Assembly (NCBI RefSeq): GCF_000970305.1
Contig: NZ_CP009517.1
Coordinates: forward strand, 3,596,001-3,660,000
DNA length: 64,000 bases
From: Methanosarcina barkeri 3
GTDB taxonomy: Archaea; Halobacteriota; Methanosarcinia; Methanosarcinales; Methanosarcinaceae
Direction of reading: 5' to 3'
Position 1 is the stretch's first letter; every line of letters starts with the position of its first letter. The notes under the pieces were generated by a model that was given only the letters and a program-made list of their open reading frames with translations, made no database searches and was not told the DNA's origin. Made by a program: the position numbers and the translations under genes. Positions 38,186-48,514 of the stretch are shown here, piece after piece.

Positions 38186-39478
38186 ATGAGTTCACTAAAA
38201 AGAGAAGAACCGATAATCAGTGTAAAACATCTTTCTAAAGAGTATAATATCGGTATAGATAAAACGTATAAAACTTTATCCGGCACGTTTACTTCCGCTA
38301 TAAAACATCCGTTAAAAACACTAAAGGATTCTCGTAAACCCTGTAGTACTTTTTGGGCACTTAAAGATGTAAATTTTGACGTTAAAAGTGGAGAAGTAGT
38401 TGGAATTATCGGCAGAAACGGTGCAGGTAAGAGTACACTCCTTAAGGTTCTCTCACGCATTACCTTTCCTACTGAAGGCGAAATTAAAATGTTTGGACGT
38501 GTAGGCAGTCTTCTAGAAGTAGGTACTGGTTTCCATCCCGAACTTTCCGGACGCGAAAACATCTACTTTAATGGTGCAATCCTGGGAATGAAAAAAAGAG
38601 AAATCGATGACAAATTTGATGAAATTGTCAAATTTTCAGGTGTCGAGAAATTTTTGGATACGCCTGTTAAGAGATATTCAAGCGGAATGCAAGTCAGGCT
38701 TGCCTTTTCAGTAGCTGCAAATCTGGATCCTGAAATCCTGGTTATTGATGAAGTACTTGCTGTAGGTGATGCAGCTTTTCAGAAAAAATGTTTGGGAAAA
38801 ATGAAGGCTGTCTCCGAGGATGGAAGGACTGTTCTTTTTGTCAGTCACAATATGAATGCAGTTGAAAACCTCTGTACGAGAGCAATTATGTTAAACAGCG
38901 GAAAGCTTACGTTGGATGGCTATGACACAAGAGAGATAATTAACAAGTACTTGACAAGTAACGATCAAGAGAATAAAAACTGCACCTGGACTAACAAAGG
39001 AAATGAGTATCTAAATGCCTGGTTTGCTCCGGAAAAAGCTTATCTTACTGATGAGCTTGGTAACACTATTGATAATGGACAGTTTCACAATAAAGTTAAT
39101 CACTATTTTAATCTTCATGGTACTATAAAAGAAATTGATCCTGCTTTACAGGTGGGTTATGCCCTGTATGATGAAAATAACAATTTGTTATACTGGACCA
39201 ATTTCAACGATACCACTGAAGAAGAATGGCCTCAACTCTCGAAAGGTAAATTCTGCTTTACTGGTTTGATCCCAAAGAGATTTTTGAATGAGGGACTGTA
39301 CAGGATAGAGCCAATGGTTTCTATGTACTTCCGTGAATGGATTATTCAGCCAGGAGTTAACGCGCCAATATTATATTTTGAAGTTAAAGGCGGTCTGAGT
39401 GATTCTCCCTACTGGCTAGCTCGAAGGCCAGGAATTTTAGCTCCTTTACTAAAATGGAACGTTGAAAAAGTTGACTGA
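38186..39478 (+). CDS. ABC polysaccharide export ATPase (Wzt-like) with C-terminal extension
   Basis: A 430-residue ATPase. Walker A GRNGAGKST is at 76-84, the signature is YSSGMQVRLAF, Walker B is ILVIDEVLAVGD and the H-loop is FVSHNMNAVE. Residues 285-430 form a Wzt_C-type beta-sandwich that in bacteria recognises the end of the glycan to be exported. Start ATG lies one codon after the permease stop. Its partner genes suggest export of a finished, capped chain. Confidence 0.92.
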   Translation: MSSLKREEPIISVKHLSKEYNIGIDKTYKTLSGTFTSAIKHPLKTLKDSRKPCSTFWALKDVNFDVKSGEVVGIIGRNGAGKSTLLKVLSRITFPTEGEIKMFGRVGSLLEVGTGFHPELSGRENIYFNGAILGMKKREIDDKFDEIVKFSGVEKFLDTPVKRYSSGMQVRLAFSVAANLDPEILVIDEVLAVGDAAFQKKCLGKMKAVSEDGRTVLFVSHNMNAVENLCTRAIMLNSGKLTLDGYDTREIINKYLTSNDQENKNCTWTNKGNEYLNAWFAPEKAYLTDELGNTIDNGQFHNKVNHYFNLHGTIKEIDPALQVGYALYDENNNLLYWTNFNDTTEEEWPQLSKGKFCFTGLIPKRFLNEGLYRIEPMVSMYFREWIIQPGVNAPILYFEVKGGLSDSPYWLARRPGILAPLLKWNVEKVD

Positions 39479-39511
39479 GCATATCAGAGAACTAAGCTGG
39501 CAATAAGGGAT

Positions 39512-39652
39512 AATAAGAATAAGAATAAAAATAAGAATAAGAATAAAAATAAGAATAAGAATAAAAATAAGAATAAGAATAAAAATAAGAATAAGAATAA
39601 AAATAAGAATAAGAATAAAAATAAGAATAAGAATAAAAATAAGAATAAAAAT
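39512..39652. repeat. 18-nt purine tandem repeat, about 8 copies
   Basis: Near-perfect copies of AATAAGAATAAGAATAAA. It lies in the 39479-40087 spacer, which also holds a 23-nt two-copy repeat near 39828-39880 (GTTAATTGATCTTCTAAGAT) and GCTGATTCATCTG repeats near 40000. No gene is supported there. Confidence 0.9.
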
Positions 39653-40087
39653 ATATGAGACTGCCTTTTATAATGTCAAACATAGATTATGATCTGTGTC
39701 TCCTCCACAAGCAAGCTTGGAAATTATATAAAATACGAATATTTATAAGATAGAGTTTGCAACAACTTAAGCCACGATTAAAACAGTAAAAGTCTATGAG
39801 TACATAGTGATTAATTTTAGTTAATTGATCTTCTAAGATTAAGTTAATTAACCTTCTAAGATTGATTAATTTTAAATTGTTTGATAACCCGTTTACTATA
39901 TAATGAAGTTTTAACAAACCAACTGCGAGAAAATGATAATGATCTCAAGTTGATTCAGGAAAAAAGGTAAAAGACAGTCTCTCTGATTGATTCGGCTGAT
40001 TCATCTGGCTGATTTATCTGAGAGTGAACTAAGACTTCTATTTCTGTGATGACCGAGTATGGAAAACAGATAAGAAACTGTGAAAAA

Positions 40088-40912
40088 ATGACTAAAATCA
40101 GTGTTATTATCCCAACGTGGAATCGAGAAGAGACATTGGGTAAAGCTATTAAAAGTGCCTTGAACCAGACTTTTCCTCCTTTTGAAGTTATCGTGTGTGG
40201 TGTTGATGGTTCCCCAGATCAAAAAGTTGTTAACTCTATAAACGATTCTAGAGTACGATGGATAGAGGGAGGATGTGATGGGCTTGCATCAATTCCTCGC
40301 AATAGAGGGATTAAAGCCAGCAGAGGAGATTGGTTAGCTTTTCTTGACAGCGATGACGAATGGCTGCCGGACAAACTTGAAAAACAACTCAAATTTGTTA
40401 ACAAGACGGGATGCAGTGCTGCATGCTCTGATGCAATAAGGTCTATTCCATCTCAGGGATATAAAGGAACAATACTTAACGGAAATGTTTTTGAAGACTT
40501 AATATCTTTCCCGCTACTTACCAAAGATAATTATATAGTTTGCAGTTCGGTTTTGATAAAGAAAGACATTATAGAAAAGTGCGGTGGTTTTCCAGAAGAT
40601 AGATCCCTGAAAGTTGGAGAAGACTATGCACTGTGGCTACGCGCATCTACATTTACAAATTTTGCCTTTATAAAAGAACCATTATTAGTTTATAAAGATG
40701 AACCTGAGACAAGCATAAGAGCTTTTACTCCTCCTATTTGGGAGTTAAGACGCAATGTTTTTAAGTCATTTATCGTATGGGCAAATAACAAAGAACACAG
40801 TATAAATGACAAGGAATACATTGGCCTGGCAAAAAAACTGCTTTTTCAAGCTCGTGTAAGAAAAATTGTATATAACATTGTTAGAAATATAAAGATGATG
40901 TTTGAGAAATAA
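40088..40912 (+). CDS. Glycosyltransferase family 2
   Basis: From ATG 40088 the protein starts MTKISVIIPTWNREETLG, the classical GT-A beginning, and has 274 residues. The metal-binding DXD motif is FLDSDDEW (Asp87, Asp89); GEDYALWLRAS contains the catalytic-base ED. A longer frame from 40046 adds 14 unlikely residues. It transfers an unknown sugar in glycan assembly. Confidence 0.9.
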   Translation: MTKISVIIPTWNREETLGKAIKSALNQTFPPFEVIVCGVDGSPDQKVVNSINDSRVRWIEGGCDGLASIPRNRGIKASRGDWLAFLDSDDEWLPDKLEKQLKFVNKTGCSAACSDAIRSIPSQGYKGTILNGNVFEDLISFPLLTKDNYIVCSSVLIKKDIIEKCGGFPEDRSLKVGEDYALWLRASTFTNFAFIKEPLLVYKDEPETSIRAFTPPIWELRRNVFKSFIVWANNKEHSINDKEYIGLAKKLLFQARVRKIVYNIVRNIKMMFEK

Positions 40913-41109
40913 TCCGTAATAACCCGCAAAGATAGAAACAAAAAACAAAACATAAACTGCGATAACTGAACTCTACCATTCCCCTGGTGGGGGGCTCACA
41001 ATAAGTGATAAGGCAACTTTCAGATTATGTGTATGTTATGACTTATTTGCATGTGAAACAATCTTAAAAAAACGTAAGACTCTTGTCTAAAACCAATAAG
41101 TGATTACAA

Positions 41110-42312
41110 ATGAGAATCTTTTATGCTTCTGATACAACTCCGAACTCTTCTTTCCAGTCAAATCTCTGGCGCAATAATTTATATCAGCCACTTGTAGATT
41201 TAGGGCATGATGTGATAGAGTTTCAATACGAGTTAAGAGAAACCTTTCAAAATCTTGACATTTCAGATCCCAAGCAAAGATCTTTTATTTCAAGGAACAG
41301 ACCAAAAGTAAGTAAAGAGTTACTTCGACAGATTAAGGCAGCTCATAAAGAAAAACCTGTAGATCTTTTTTTTAGTTATTTCTATGATGCCTGCGTAATG
41401 CCTGAAGCAATAGATGAAATAAAAGCCATGGGAATAAAAACTGTCAATTGGTACTGTAACGGATCTTATCAGTTGCATCTGGTGTCTGACATTTCTCCCC
41501 ACTATGACTGGTGTTTAGTTCCTGAAAAGTTCAGGATTAAGGACTATTTAAAAATTGGTGCTAATCCTATTTACTGTCAGGAAGCAGCTAATCCTAAAAT
41601 ATATAAGCCATACGACTTACCTGTCGAATTCGACGTCACCTTTGTAGGACAAGCATACGGAGATCGACCAGCTATTATCAAGCACCTGCTGGATAACGAA
41701 ATCAATGTGCGTGTATGGGGATGGGGATGGGATAAGTATTCTTCTGAAGCAAAGGCAAAGAAGGACTCTCTACTCCATAACCTTAGAGGTTGCACATCTC
41801 GGGCTTGTAAAAAGCTCCTGAAACCAACAGGCTGGAAAGTAGAAGGATCGGAAAATCAGATCCCTGCAGAGAATAAAGAATCAGCAATAGCACTTCCAGC
41901 GTCAATGCTGGGAGGGGTATTGACTGATGAGCAAATGGTTAAGATGTTCAGTCGTTCTAAAATAAATTTAGGTTTTTCTACATGCTGGGGTACTGACGAA
42001 ATCGGAAATCGTGTATTACAGGTGAGGCTTAGAGATTTTGAAATTCCAATGAGCTGCGGTTTTTATATGGTAGAATATATGGAAGAACTTGAGGAATTCT
42101 TTGAAATAGGAAAAGAAATTGTTTGTTATACTGATAAAGAAGATATGGTTAACAAAATAAAGTATTATTTAAAACACGATGACGAACGTGAGAAGATTCG
42201 TCAAGCTGGATATAAACGTTGCTTACAGGACCATACTTGGCATAAACGTTTTGAGATGGCTTTCCATGAGATGGGAATGAATAACTTGGTAGATCTGAAA
42301 ATTACAGTTTAA
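41110..42312 (+). CDS. CgeB-like glycosyltransferase
   Basis: A 400-residue GT-B-type protein. The first half (residues 1-200) resembles DUF3880/CgeB, with DLFFSYFYDACVMPEAIDEI and VNWYCNG. The second half has FDVTFVGQAYGDRPAII, VWGWGWDKY and the C-terminal RLRDFEIPMSCGFYMVEY typical of Glyco_trans_1_2. Spore-coat and Lps-type relatives add sugars to surface polymers. ATG start after a 197-nt spacer. Confidence 0.8.
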   Translation: MRIFYASDTTPNSSFQSNLWRNNLYQPLVDLGHDVIEFQYELRETFQNLDISDPKQRSFISRNRPKVSKELLRQIKAAHKEKPVDLFFSYFYDACVMPEAIDEIKAMGIKTVNWYCNGSYQLHLVSDISPHYDWCLVPEKFRIKDYLKIGANPIYCQEAANPKIYKPYDLPVEFDVTFVGQAYGDRPAIIKHLLDNEINVRVWGWGWDKYSSEAKAKKDSLLHNLRGCTSRACKKLLKPTGWKVEGSENQIPAENKESAIALPASMLGGVLTDEQMVKMFSRSKINLGFSTCWGTDEIGNRVLQVRLRDFEIPMSCGFYMVEYMEELEEFFEIGKEIVCYTDKEDMVNKIKYYLKHDDEREKIRQAGYKRCLQDHTWHKRFEMAFHEMGMNNLVDLKITV

Positions 42313-42375
42313 CGCAAGTTTATACAGGAAAAAACCATCACTTAAAAGAGTGAGCTATGAATGCCAAGTATTACA

Positions 42376-42460
42376 TATAAAAACCTAAAGGATTATATAT
42401 AAAAATCTAAGGAATTATATCTAAAAATCTAAGAAATTATATCTAAAAACCTAAGGAATT
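42376..42460. repeat. About 22-nt tandem repeat, 4 copies
   Basis: Variants of AAAAATCTAAGGAATTATAT follow one another in the 42313-42702 spacer. No gene is seen in that spacer. Confidence 0.8.
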
Positions 42461-42702
42461 CGAAAAGTAATGAGTAGAAATATTTGGTAAAATATAGAAA
42501 AATGGCCTTCCGAAGTACAATAAAGTAGAACTAGATTGAGAGTTGTAAGTAATTTATGGAACAGTAAAAGAAGCACCATTGAATGAAGCATAGAGTTACT
42601 TCGTTATTATTCACTTTGAGTGTTAAAATTAACCTTCAGAACATATTACCTTTAGATTGACTCAGAAAAGTAAATTCATGTTATATTAAGGTGGCCTATT
42701 GT

Positions 42703-43893
42703 GTGGAAAAAAATGTTTTATATACTAAAGTTAAGCCCATTATGGAAAAATTGGTCCAATATTCAGAGAAACCACTTGTAATAACCGGTAAATTTGCAGG
42801 CTCATTCTTTGCATCATACTTTAGATCAAAACTTTTTTTCTTTTTTCCTTATTACCATATCGGAGGAGCCGAAAAGGTTCATGTTAAAATTACTTCTTGT
42901 CTAAAAGAGTACAGCCCTATAGTATTTTTTGCGAATAAATCAAAAAGCTCCGCATTAAAAGAGCAATTTATGCAAAGTGCTAAAATATTTGACATAGGTT
43001 ATTTAAACAACCCATTGTTAATTTACTTTTGGGCTGGTGTGCTATCCACAGTTGTAAATTATAATAAAAATTGTGTCGTTTTTGGATGTAATAACATACT
43101 TTTCTACAAACTAATTCCTTACTTAAAACCTGATATTCGTTGTATTGACCTCATACATGCTTTCGGGGGTGGGATTGAAAACGTTAGTCTAACCTATGTA
43201 AACAGGTTAGACAAAAGAGTCGTAATTAATTCACAGACATTGAAGGATATTAAGAAACAATATAGTTTGAATGACATTTCTGAAAAAATGAATGACAGGG
43301 TCTTTTTAATTGAAAACTGTGTACAAATTCCGGAAAGAATCATAAGAAAGAATAACGGGTCTACTTTAAGAATTCTGTATGTAGGGCGTGGTTCAGAAGA
43401 AAAGAGAGTACACCTTATAGGAAAAATATCTCGTATTTGCCATCAAAAAAATATGCCAGTTGAGTTTGTGTTAGTCGGGGACGTTAAGAACTCGATTCCC
43501 GAACAAGATAGAATTTATTGTAATTTCTTAGGCGAGATCGTAGACGAAAAAAGGCTCTCGGAAGTGTATAATAGTTCTGACATATTACTGCTTGTATCGA
43601 GTAGTGAAGGTTTTCCTTTAGTCATAATGGAAGCAATGGCATATGGCCTTGTAACTATAAGCACGGATGTAGGAGGTATTTCAGAACATGTTCATAATGG
43701 CTATAACGGTTTTCTTGTAAAAGACGATAGTGAAGATCTCATAATAAAAAATACATGTGATATTATAAGTGAACTTGCCTCAAACAAAACTTTGAGGGAC
43801 AAAATATCAACAGAAGCTTATGAATATGCAAAGATGAACTTTAACTGTAAAGACTTCTGTATGAAATATAGAAAGCTGATCTATGGAAAATAA
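42703..43893 (+). CDS. Glycosyltransferase family 4
   Basis: GT-B protein. IGGAEKVHVKI is the N-terminal acceptor-side motif. The C-terminal half has RILYVGRGSEEKR, VEFVLVGDV and the nucleotide-sugar motif SSSEGFPLVIMEAMAYGL (E-x7-E). I prefer GTG 42703 with AAGGTGG 7 nt upstream over GTG 42691. Length about 396 residues. Confidence 0.88.
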   Translation: MEKNVLYTKVKPIMEKLVQYSEKPLVITGKFAGSFFASYFRSKLFFFFPYYHIGGAEKVHVKITSCLKEYSPIVFFANKSKSSALKEQFMQSAKIFDIGYLNNPLLIYFWAGVLSTVVNYNKNCVVFGCNNILFYKLIPYLKPDIRCIDLIHAFGGGIENVSLTYVNRLDKRVVINSQTLKDIKKQYSLNDISEKMNDRVFLIENCVQIPERIIRKNNGSTLRILYVGRGSEEKRVHLIGKISRICHQKNMPVEFVLVGDVKNSIPEQDRIYCNFLGEIVDEKRLSEVYNSSDILLLVSSSEGFPLVIMEAMAYGLVTISTDVGGISEHVHNGYNGFLVKDDSEDLIIKNTCDIISELASNKTLRDKISTEAYEYAKMNFNCKDFCMKYRKLIYGK

Positions 43894-44002
43894 TTAATTC
43901 AGATCAGGAGAAAAAGAGGAGAAAATAGAAAAGGAATAGAAGAGGAATAGAAGAAGAATAAAAAGGACCGGAAAAAGGACAAAATTCAATTTTGAAATTT
44001 AT

Positions 44003-44851
44003 TTAAGAGCTTTTGGAAAAGAGATTATTAACAAATATCCTACGGCTAAATTCTATCAAGAAAAAAGGTATCATATATATCGATCTGATTCCGAAGTTCC
44101 TCAGTAAAAAGACAATATGATTTCTAGCATAATAATAGGTCTGTTTCAGGCGTCCGGATAGCCTGCAACCACCTGTACTGACTCTATTATGATCTGCTAC
44201 TGCAGCCGGTTGGAAATAAAATTTAAATCCCAGGTTAATGAGTCGCATGTTCAGATCACTTTCTTCACGGCAGTAAGTGCCCTTATAGGCTTTTTCCTCA
44301 TATCCACCTATGTTCCTTAACTGATCGACTGGATACAAACAACAGGCGTGTCCCATATCTACTTTTAAAACACTTCCAGGGTCTTGCCCATAGTTGTTGA
44401 AAATTTCGCCAGTGAATTTATTTACATAAAACGGGACATTACGCCTGACAGCTTCTTCATCCGGGTCTGTGTTTTCTATCAACCTCGGAACAATTACAAT
44501 ATCGTTCGTGGCAAAAGAATTGTAAGTACTGACAAGTTTTTCTAAACAGCCCTGATGCAACACCAGATCATCTTCAATGAAGAACACCAGTTGACCCTTA
44601 ACTTCGTGGAGAGCTGCATTCCTGTTGCGTGGGAGACCCAGATTGTGTTCATGAGTCTTACCATTTATTCTTGAATCGTGGACCATGTAATAATTTATGA
44701 CCTCTATAGTGTTGTCAGTTGAACAATCATCAGAAATCAAAAGTTCCCAATTGGTATATGACTGGTTTAAGACGGATTCAACACAGACCCCAAGAACCGA
44801 TGCTCTATTATATGTCGGTAAAATTATTGATACTAACGGTTTTTTACTCAT
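44003..44851 (-). CDS. Glycosyltransferase family 2
   Basis: A 282-residue GT-A enzyme: VSIILPTYNRASVLGVCVES, ISDDCSTDNT and the metal site VFFIEDDLVLH (EDD in place of DXD). REESDLNMRLI provides the ED base. A hydrophobic C-terminal stretch (residues 245-265) may anchor it to the membrane. It is on the opposite strand to the genes before it; a purine-rich spacer (43894-44002) separates the convergent ends. Confidence 0.88.
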   Translation of the reverse strand: MSKKPLVSIILPTYNRASVLGVCVESVLNQSYTNWELLISDDCSTDNTIEVINYYMVHDSRINGKTHEHNLGLPRNRNAALHEVKGQLVFFIEDDLVLHQGCLEKLVSTYNSFATNDIVIVPRLIENTDPDEEAVRRNVPFYVNKFTGEIFNNYGQDPGSVLKVDMGHACCLYPVDQLRNIGGYEEKAYKGTYCREESDLNMRLINLGFKFYFQPAAVADHNRVSTGGCRLSGRLKQTYYYARNHIVFLLRNFGIRSIYMIPFFLIEFSRRIFVNNLFSKSS

Positions 44852-44976
44852 AAACTATTCACCAATTTTAGACTATAGAGTCTGCCGGCGACCAGATATG
44901 GTTATTTCTGCTAGTTAAATTGGAAAAACCAACAACTTAGTAATTTTGATCAAAAGAAGACTTTGCAGGACTGCAG

Positions 44977-46032
44977 TCATAGCTCTTTATATATTTTTAA
45001 AGTTTTTTTTGCCGAAATGTCCCAGCTAAACATTTTTGACCTTTTCAGTCCTTTTCTGATCATTTCTTCTTTGAGTACCTCATTTGTTAATATTTCATAC
45101 ATTTCTTCAGCAAATTTTTCAACATTAAAAGGATCTGCCTGAACTGCAGCATCTCCGACAACTTCCGGCAGTGAGGAAGTATTTGATGTTATTACGGGGG
45201 TTCCGCAAGCCATTGCTTCTAGAGGAGGTATCCCGAACCCTTCATATAAAGAAGGAAATACGAACAGGTCCACAGCATTGTATATCTCTGCCAATTCGGT
45301 CTCTGAGACATACCCCGTAAAGATAACGTCATTCTGTAAATTCAGAGCCTTTATCTGTTCAAGGAGCTTTTTCCTTACGAACAGGTAATTTGGTGTCCCG
45401 GCCTTTAATAATTTTATATGTGGTATTTTATTTTTCAATTTGCTAAATGAATTTATTAGAAACTGAACATTTTTTCTAGGTTCTTCAGCTCCAACATATA
45501 AGATTACCTTTTCATCGTTTCCAATGCCATATTTTGATAAACACTTTTTACTACTATTGGGGAAGTATAAGCTGTGGTCTACGGCTGGGGTTATGATCTC
45601 TATATTTTCTTCGGGATATTTTATATACTTGCTAATGTCCTGTTTGGAGAACTCGGATACCGTAATTATTTTTTCTGCTTTTCTTAATCCTTTTGCGTTA
45701 AGTTTCCAGAGAGGACTTCGAGTCTTGTAATACGCTATAGGAATAATATCGTGGCAGGTAACAATAGTTTTTTCTAAGTCAGTTAGTTCAAGGAGAAATG
45801 CCAGATCCTGACGAGTTATATGTTTAATATTATTCTTATTTACTTTCTTCTTCACAATAAATGGATAAGCAAAATACTCAACAGCCTTGTTAACTCCGGC
45901 GACTTTTGACAAATTAGGATATTCTATCTTATTTAATTTGATATTGTTTAACCTGCTATGAATCTCACTTTGATACTTTGACATTGCGAATATTTCATCT
46001 GTTTTGAGACCATTTATATAGTCAATTACCAT
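44977..46032 (-). CDS. Glycosyltransferase family 4
   Basis: A 351-residue GT-B protein with [12 protein letters not shown]-like ILVTCHD segment ([13 protein letters not shown]), [21 protein letters not shown] and [21 protein letters not shown], the mannosyltransferase-type E-x7-E loop. The N-terminus lacks the usual Gly-Gly loop, as in related Wbp/MtfB-type enzymes. Expressed on the minus strand with its neighbours. Confidence 0.88.
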   Translation of the reverse strand: MVIDYINGLKTDEIFAMSKYQSEIHSRLNNIKLNKIEYPNLSKVAGVNKAVEYFAYPFIVKKKVNKNNIKHITRQDLAFLLELTDLEKTIVTCHDIIPIAYYKTRSPLWKLNAKGLRKAEKIITVSEFSKQDISKYIKYPEENIEIITPAVDHSLYFPNSSKKCLSKYGIGNDEKVILYVGAEEPRKNVQFLINSFSKLKNKIPHIKLLKAGTPNYLFVRKKLLEQIKALNLQNDVIFTGYVSETELAEIYNAVDLFVFPSLYEGFGIPPLEAMACGTPVITSNTSSLPEVVGDAAVQADPFNVEKFAEEMYEILTNEVLKEEMIRKGLKRSKMFSWDISAKKTLKIYKEL

Positions 46033-46128
46033 ACTTCAGTTCCCCAAAAACCCGGAATGATTTATAAACCTCATAATTTAGAGTAATTTATTATTTCTAC
46101 TATATAATTTGTTTTTTATCCGAGTAAC

Positions 46129-47223
46129 TTAATTTTTGTCCTTTATGTACTGCTTCTCAATTCTGGCTGAGACTTCATTCCAATCCATTATATTTTTGTC
46201 TATACCTGAGTTTTCTTTTTTTCCTTTTTTCTTAATTTTCATCAGTATTGGGGCAACTTTTTCTTTCGAAACCGGGTTCTCAATCCCAATACAGTTCCTT
46301 CCATCTACAAACTCCTCAAGTGCACTCCCTTTTGCCACTATACACGGAGTCCCCGCAGCCAACGCTTCCGCAACCGTTATACCATATGCTTCATGAGAAG
46401 AAAGCATCAAAAATATATCCGCATCTGCATAGCACTCAAGTAGTTCTTTTCTTGACAGATCTTTTAACCATTCAACCCTTTCTTCCACCCCTAAACTTTT
46501 CGCCATATTGCGAAGTTCAGCTTCGTAAGGCCCCTTTCCAATGATCCTCAACCTGAAACCCTGAAGTTCAGGCAAACTCTGGATAATATACTGTACCCCC
46601 TTATATTCCTCCAGGCGGCCCACATAGAGAAGAAGCTTTTCTCTTCCGTCATCCTTATTTGAGCTTTTTCCCGGCTGCCTCAAATCCTTGAACTCTTTAA
46701 GGTTTAGTCCGTTAGGGATTTTCACGGTTTTTGCGGCAACCTCAAAATCTGATTCTATAAGTTTCTTTTCATATTCTGAGACACATATTACGGAATCTGC
46801 CCTGGAGAAGATTATTTTCCCTAGAAACCTGTACGGCTTGTGCAGTAAGTCTCTGAATGCAGTATGGCCATGCCTGTGATAATGCGGTGTAAATACAAAT
46901 GTTGCATTGCGCCTGCCCAGAGATGCAAAGAATGCAGGAAAAGCGTGATAACTGTGCGCATGAATTATATCATAGTCGTGCTTTTTGAGATAAGTATAGA
47001 TCTGGGGAGCAAGGTAATACGCATTTCCAGGAGCAAAAGATCTGAACCTTATAACCTTTACTCCGTTCATTATCTCTTGCCTTTTCAATTTACCCGTAGG
47101 ATCGGTGGTTATAACCTCCACATCGTGCCCTGCTTTAACCAGCCTTTCACTAATTTCTTTGACATGAGTTTCCACTCCACCTATGTCGGGAGAATAACGG
47201 GGACATATCTGGGCTATTTTCAA
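46129..47223 (-). CDS. Glycosyltransferase family 4
   Basis: A 364-residue GT-B enzyme: MKIAQICPRYSPDIGGVETH at the N-terminus, HAHSYHAFPAFFASL, then LLYVGRLEEYKGVQYIIQ and LSSHEAYGITVAEALAAGTP with the E-x7-E motif. It closely resembles PimA/PimB-like mannosyltransferases. It is divergent from the GT4 gene at 47303, with a shared 79-nt promoter region. Confidence 0.9.
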   Translation of the reverse strand: MKIAQICPRYSPDIGGVETHVKEISERLVKAGHDVEVITTDPTGKLKRQEIMNGVKVIRFRSFAPGNAYYLAPQIYTYLKKHDYDIIHAHSYHAFPAFFASLGRRNATFVFTPHYHRHGHTAFRDLLHKPYRFLGKIIFSRADSVICVSEYEKKLIESDFEVAAKTVKIPNGLNLKEFKDLRQPGKSSNKDDGREKLLLYVGRLEEYKGVQYIIQSLPELQGFRLRIIGKGPYEAELRNMAKSLGVEERVEWLKDLSRKELLECYADADIFLMLSSHEAYGITVAEALAAGTPCIVAKGSALEEFVDGRNCIGIENPVSKEKVAPILMKIKKKGKKENSGIDKNIMDWNEVSARIEKQYIKDKN

Positions 47224-47302
47224 GGCTTAACCTCTCTCATACTGGGATCTATGTGGAGTAATGCATTAGTTTAATATAAAGATAATGTGATAGTTAAAGC
47301 AA

Positions 47303-48457
47303 ATGACATCTAATAAAAGCGTTTGCATAGTCGGACCTTCGAAACGTTTTTTGAGCGGTATCAGTTATTATACTATCCGTCTGGCAAATGCTATGCCTAT
47401 GGAAAAGGAAGTATCAGTAGTTTGCTTTCGGCAGTTGCTTCCAACTTTTCTTTTTCCTGGAAGATCCCATGTCGGAAAAAATATTTCCGACTTGAATTTT
47501 TCACCCAGGATTCCTGTCTTTGACGGCATGGACTATAACAATCCACTGACCTGGATTCAAGCATACCGCTTTCTTAAAGCACAAAAACCTGATATTATAG
47601 TTTTGCAATGGTGGACTTCCTCGGTTGCGCATATGCAGCTTCTGCTAAAGATATTTGCAGGTTTACTGAATAAACCAAAATTAATTATAGAGTTTCATGA
47701 AGTCGTAGATCCTTTTGAAGAGTCAATACTTCCTATCCGTTTATACTCAAAAATAACAGGAAAATTACTGCGTAAAAACCTTGATGCATATATTACTCAC
47801 TCCGAGTCCGATAAAGAGCTTGTTGCAAAAAGATACTCTATTTCCCCTGAAAAAATTCATGTGATCCCACATGGACTTTACGACCAGTACGGAAAATTGC
47901 TTGATATAAAAGAAGCGAGAAGAGATCTCTCGATAAAGGACGATTTCGTTATACTTTCTTTCGGCTTAATTCGAAAATATAAGGGAACTCCCTACCTTAT
48001 CAGAGCCTTTGAACAGCTACCCTCCAAAATTCTCGAAAAAAGCAGGTTATTGATTGTCGGGGAAATCTGGGAAGACCGCAAGGAATTATTTGACCAGATT
48101 AAAGCTTCTCCTTATCATGATAAGATTACACTGGTAGATGAATATGTTCCTGATGAAAAAGTAAATCTGTATTTCAGCGCTGCAGATGTGGTAGTCCTGC
48201 CTTATCTGAGAGCTTCTCAGAGTGGAATCGCTCACATTGCCATGTCTTTTGGAAAACCTGTTGTTGTTTCCGAAGTAGGTGGCTTAAAAGAATCAATGGC
48301 TAACTATGAAGGCACTTTTTTTGTACCCCCGGCTGACGTCGATTCTATCAGGGAGGCTATTCTCAGCCAGTTTGGAGAGAGAAATCATTATGAAGCTCCT
48401 GATCAGAAATGGGATAGAATTATAAACTGTTATACAGAATTAATACAATCCATTTAA
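47303..48457 (+). CDS. Glycosyltransferase family 4
   Basis: A 384-residue GT-B enzyme with FLSGISYYTIRLANAM, an HPEVV-like EFHEVVDPFEESI segment, VILSFGLIRKYKGTPYLIRAF and LPYLRASQSGIAHIAMSFGKP. It lies directly before the first aglB gene (57-nt gap), so it may act in the lipid-linked glycan used by AglB. Confidence 0.88.
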   Translation: MTSNKSVCIVGPSKRFLSGISYYTIRLANAMPMEKEVSVVCFRQLLPTFLFPGRSHVGKNISDLNFSPRIPVFDGMDYNNPLTWIQAYRFLKAQKPDIIVLQWWTSSVAHMQLLLKIFAGLLNKPKLIIEFHEVVDPFEESILPIRLYSKITGKLLRKNLDAYITHSESDKELVAKRYSISPEKIHVIPHGLYDQYGKLLDIKEARRDLSIKDDFVILSFGLIRKYKGTPYLIRAFEQLPSKILEKSRLLIVGEIWEDRKELFDQIKASPYHDKITLVDEYVPDEKVNLYFSAADVVVLPYLRASQSGIAHIAMSFGKPVVVSEVGGLKESMANYEGTFFVPPADVDSIREAILSQFGERNHYEAPDQKWDRIINCYTELIQSI

Positions 48458-48514
48458 TATTCTTTTTCATAATTCTATCTTAACTTACAATGTTTAATTT
48501 ATAAAGGGGATACT

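Noticed and set aside
39492-39683. Minus-strand ORF with repeating Tyr-Ser-Phe units
   Set aside because: It is simply the translation of the 18-nt tandem repeat.
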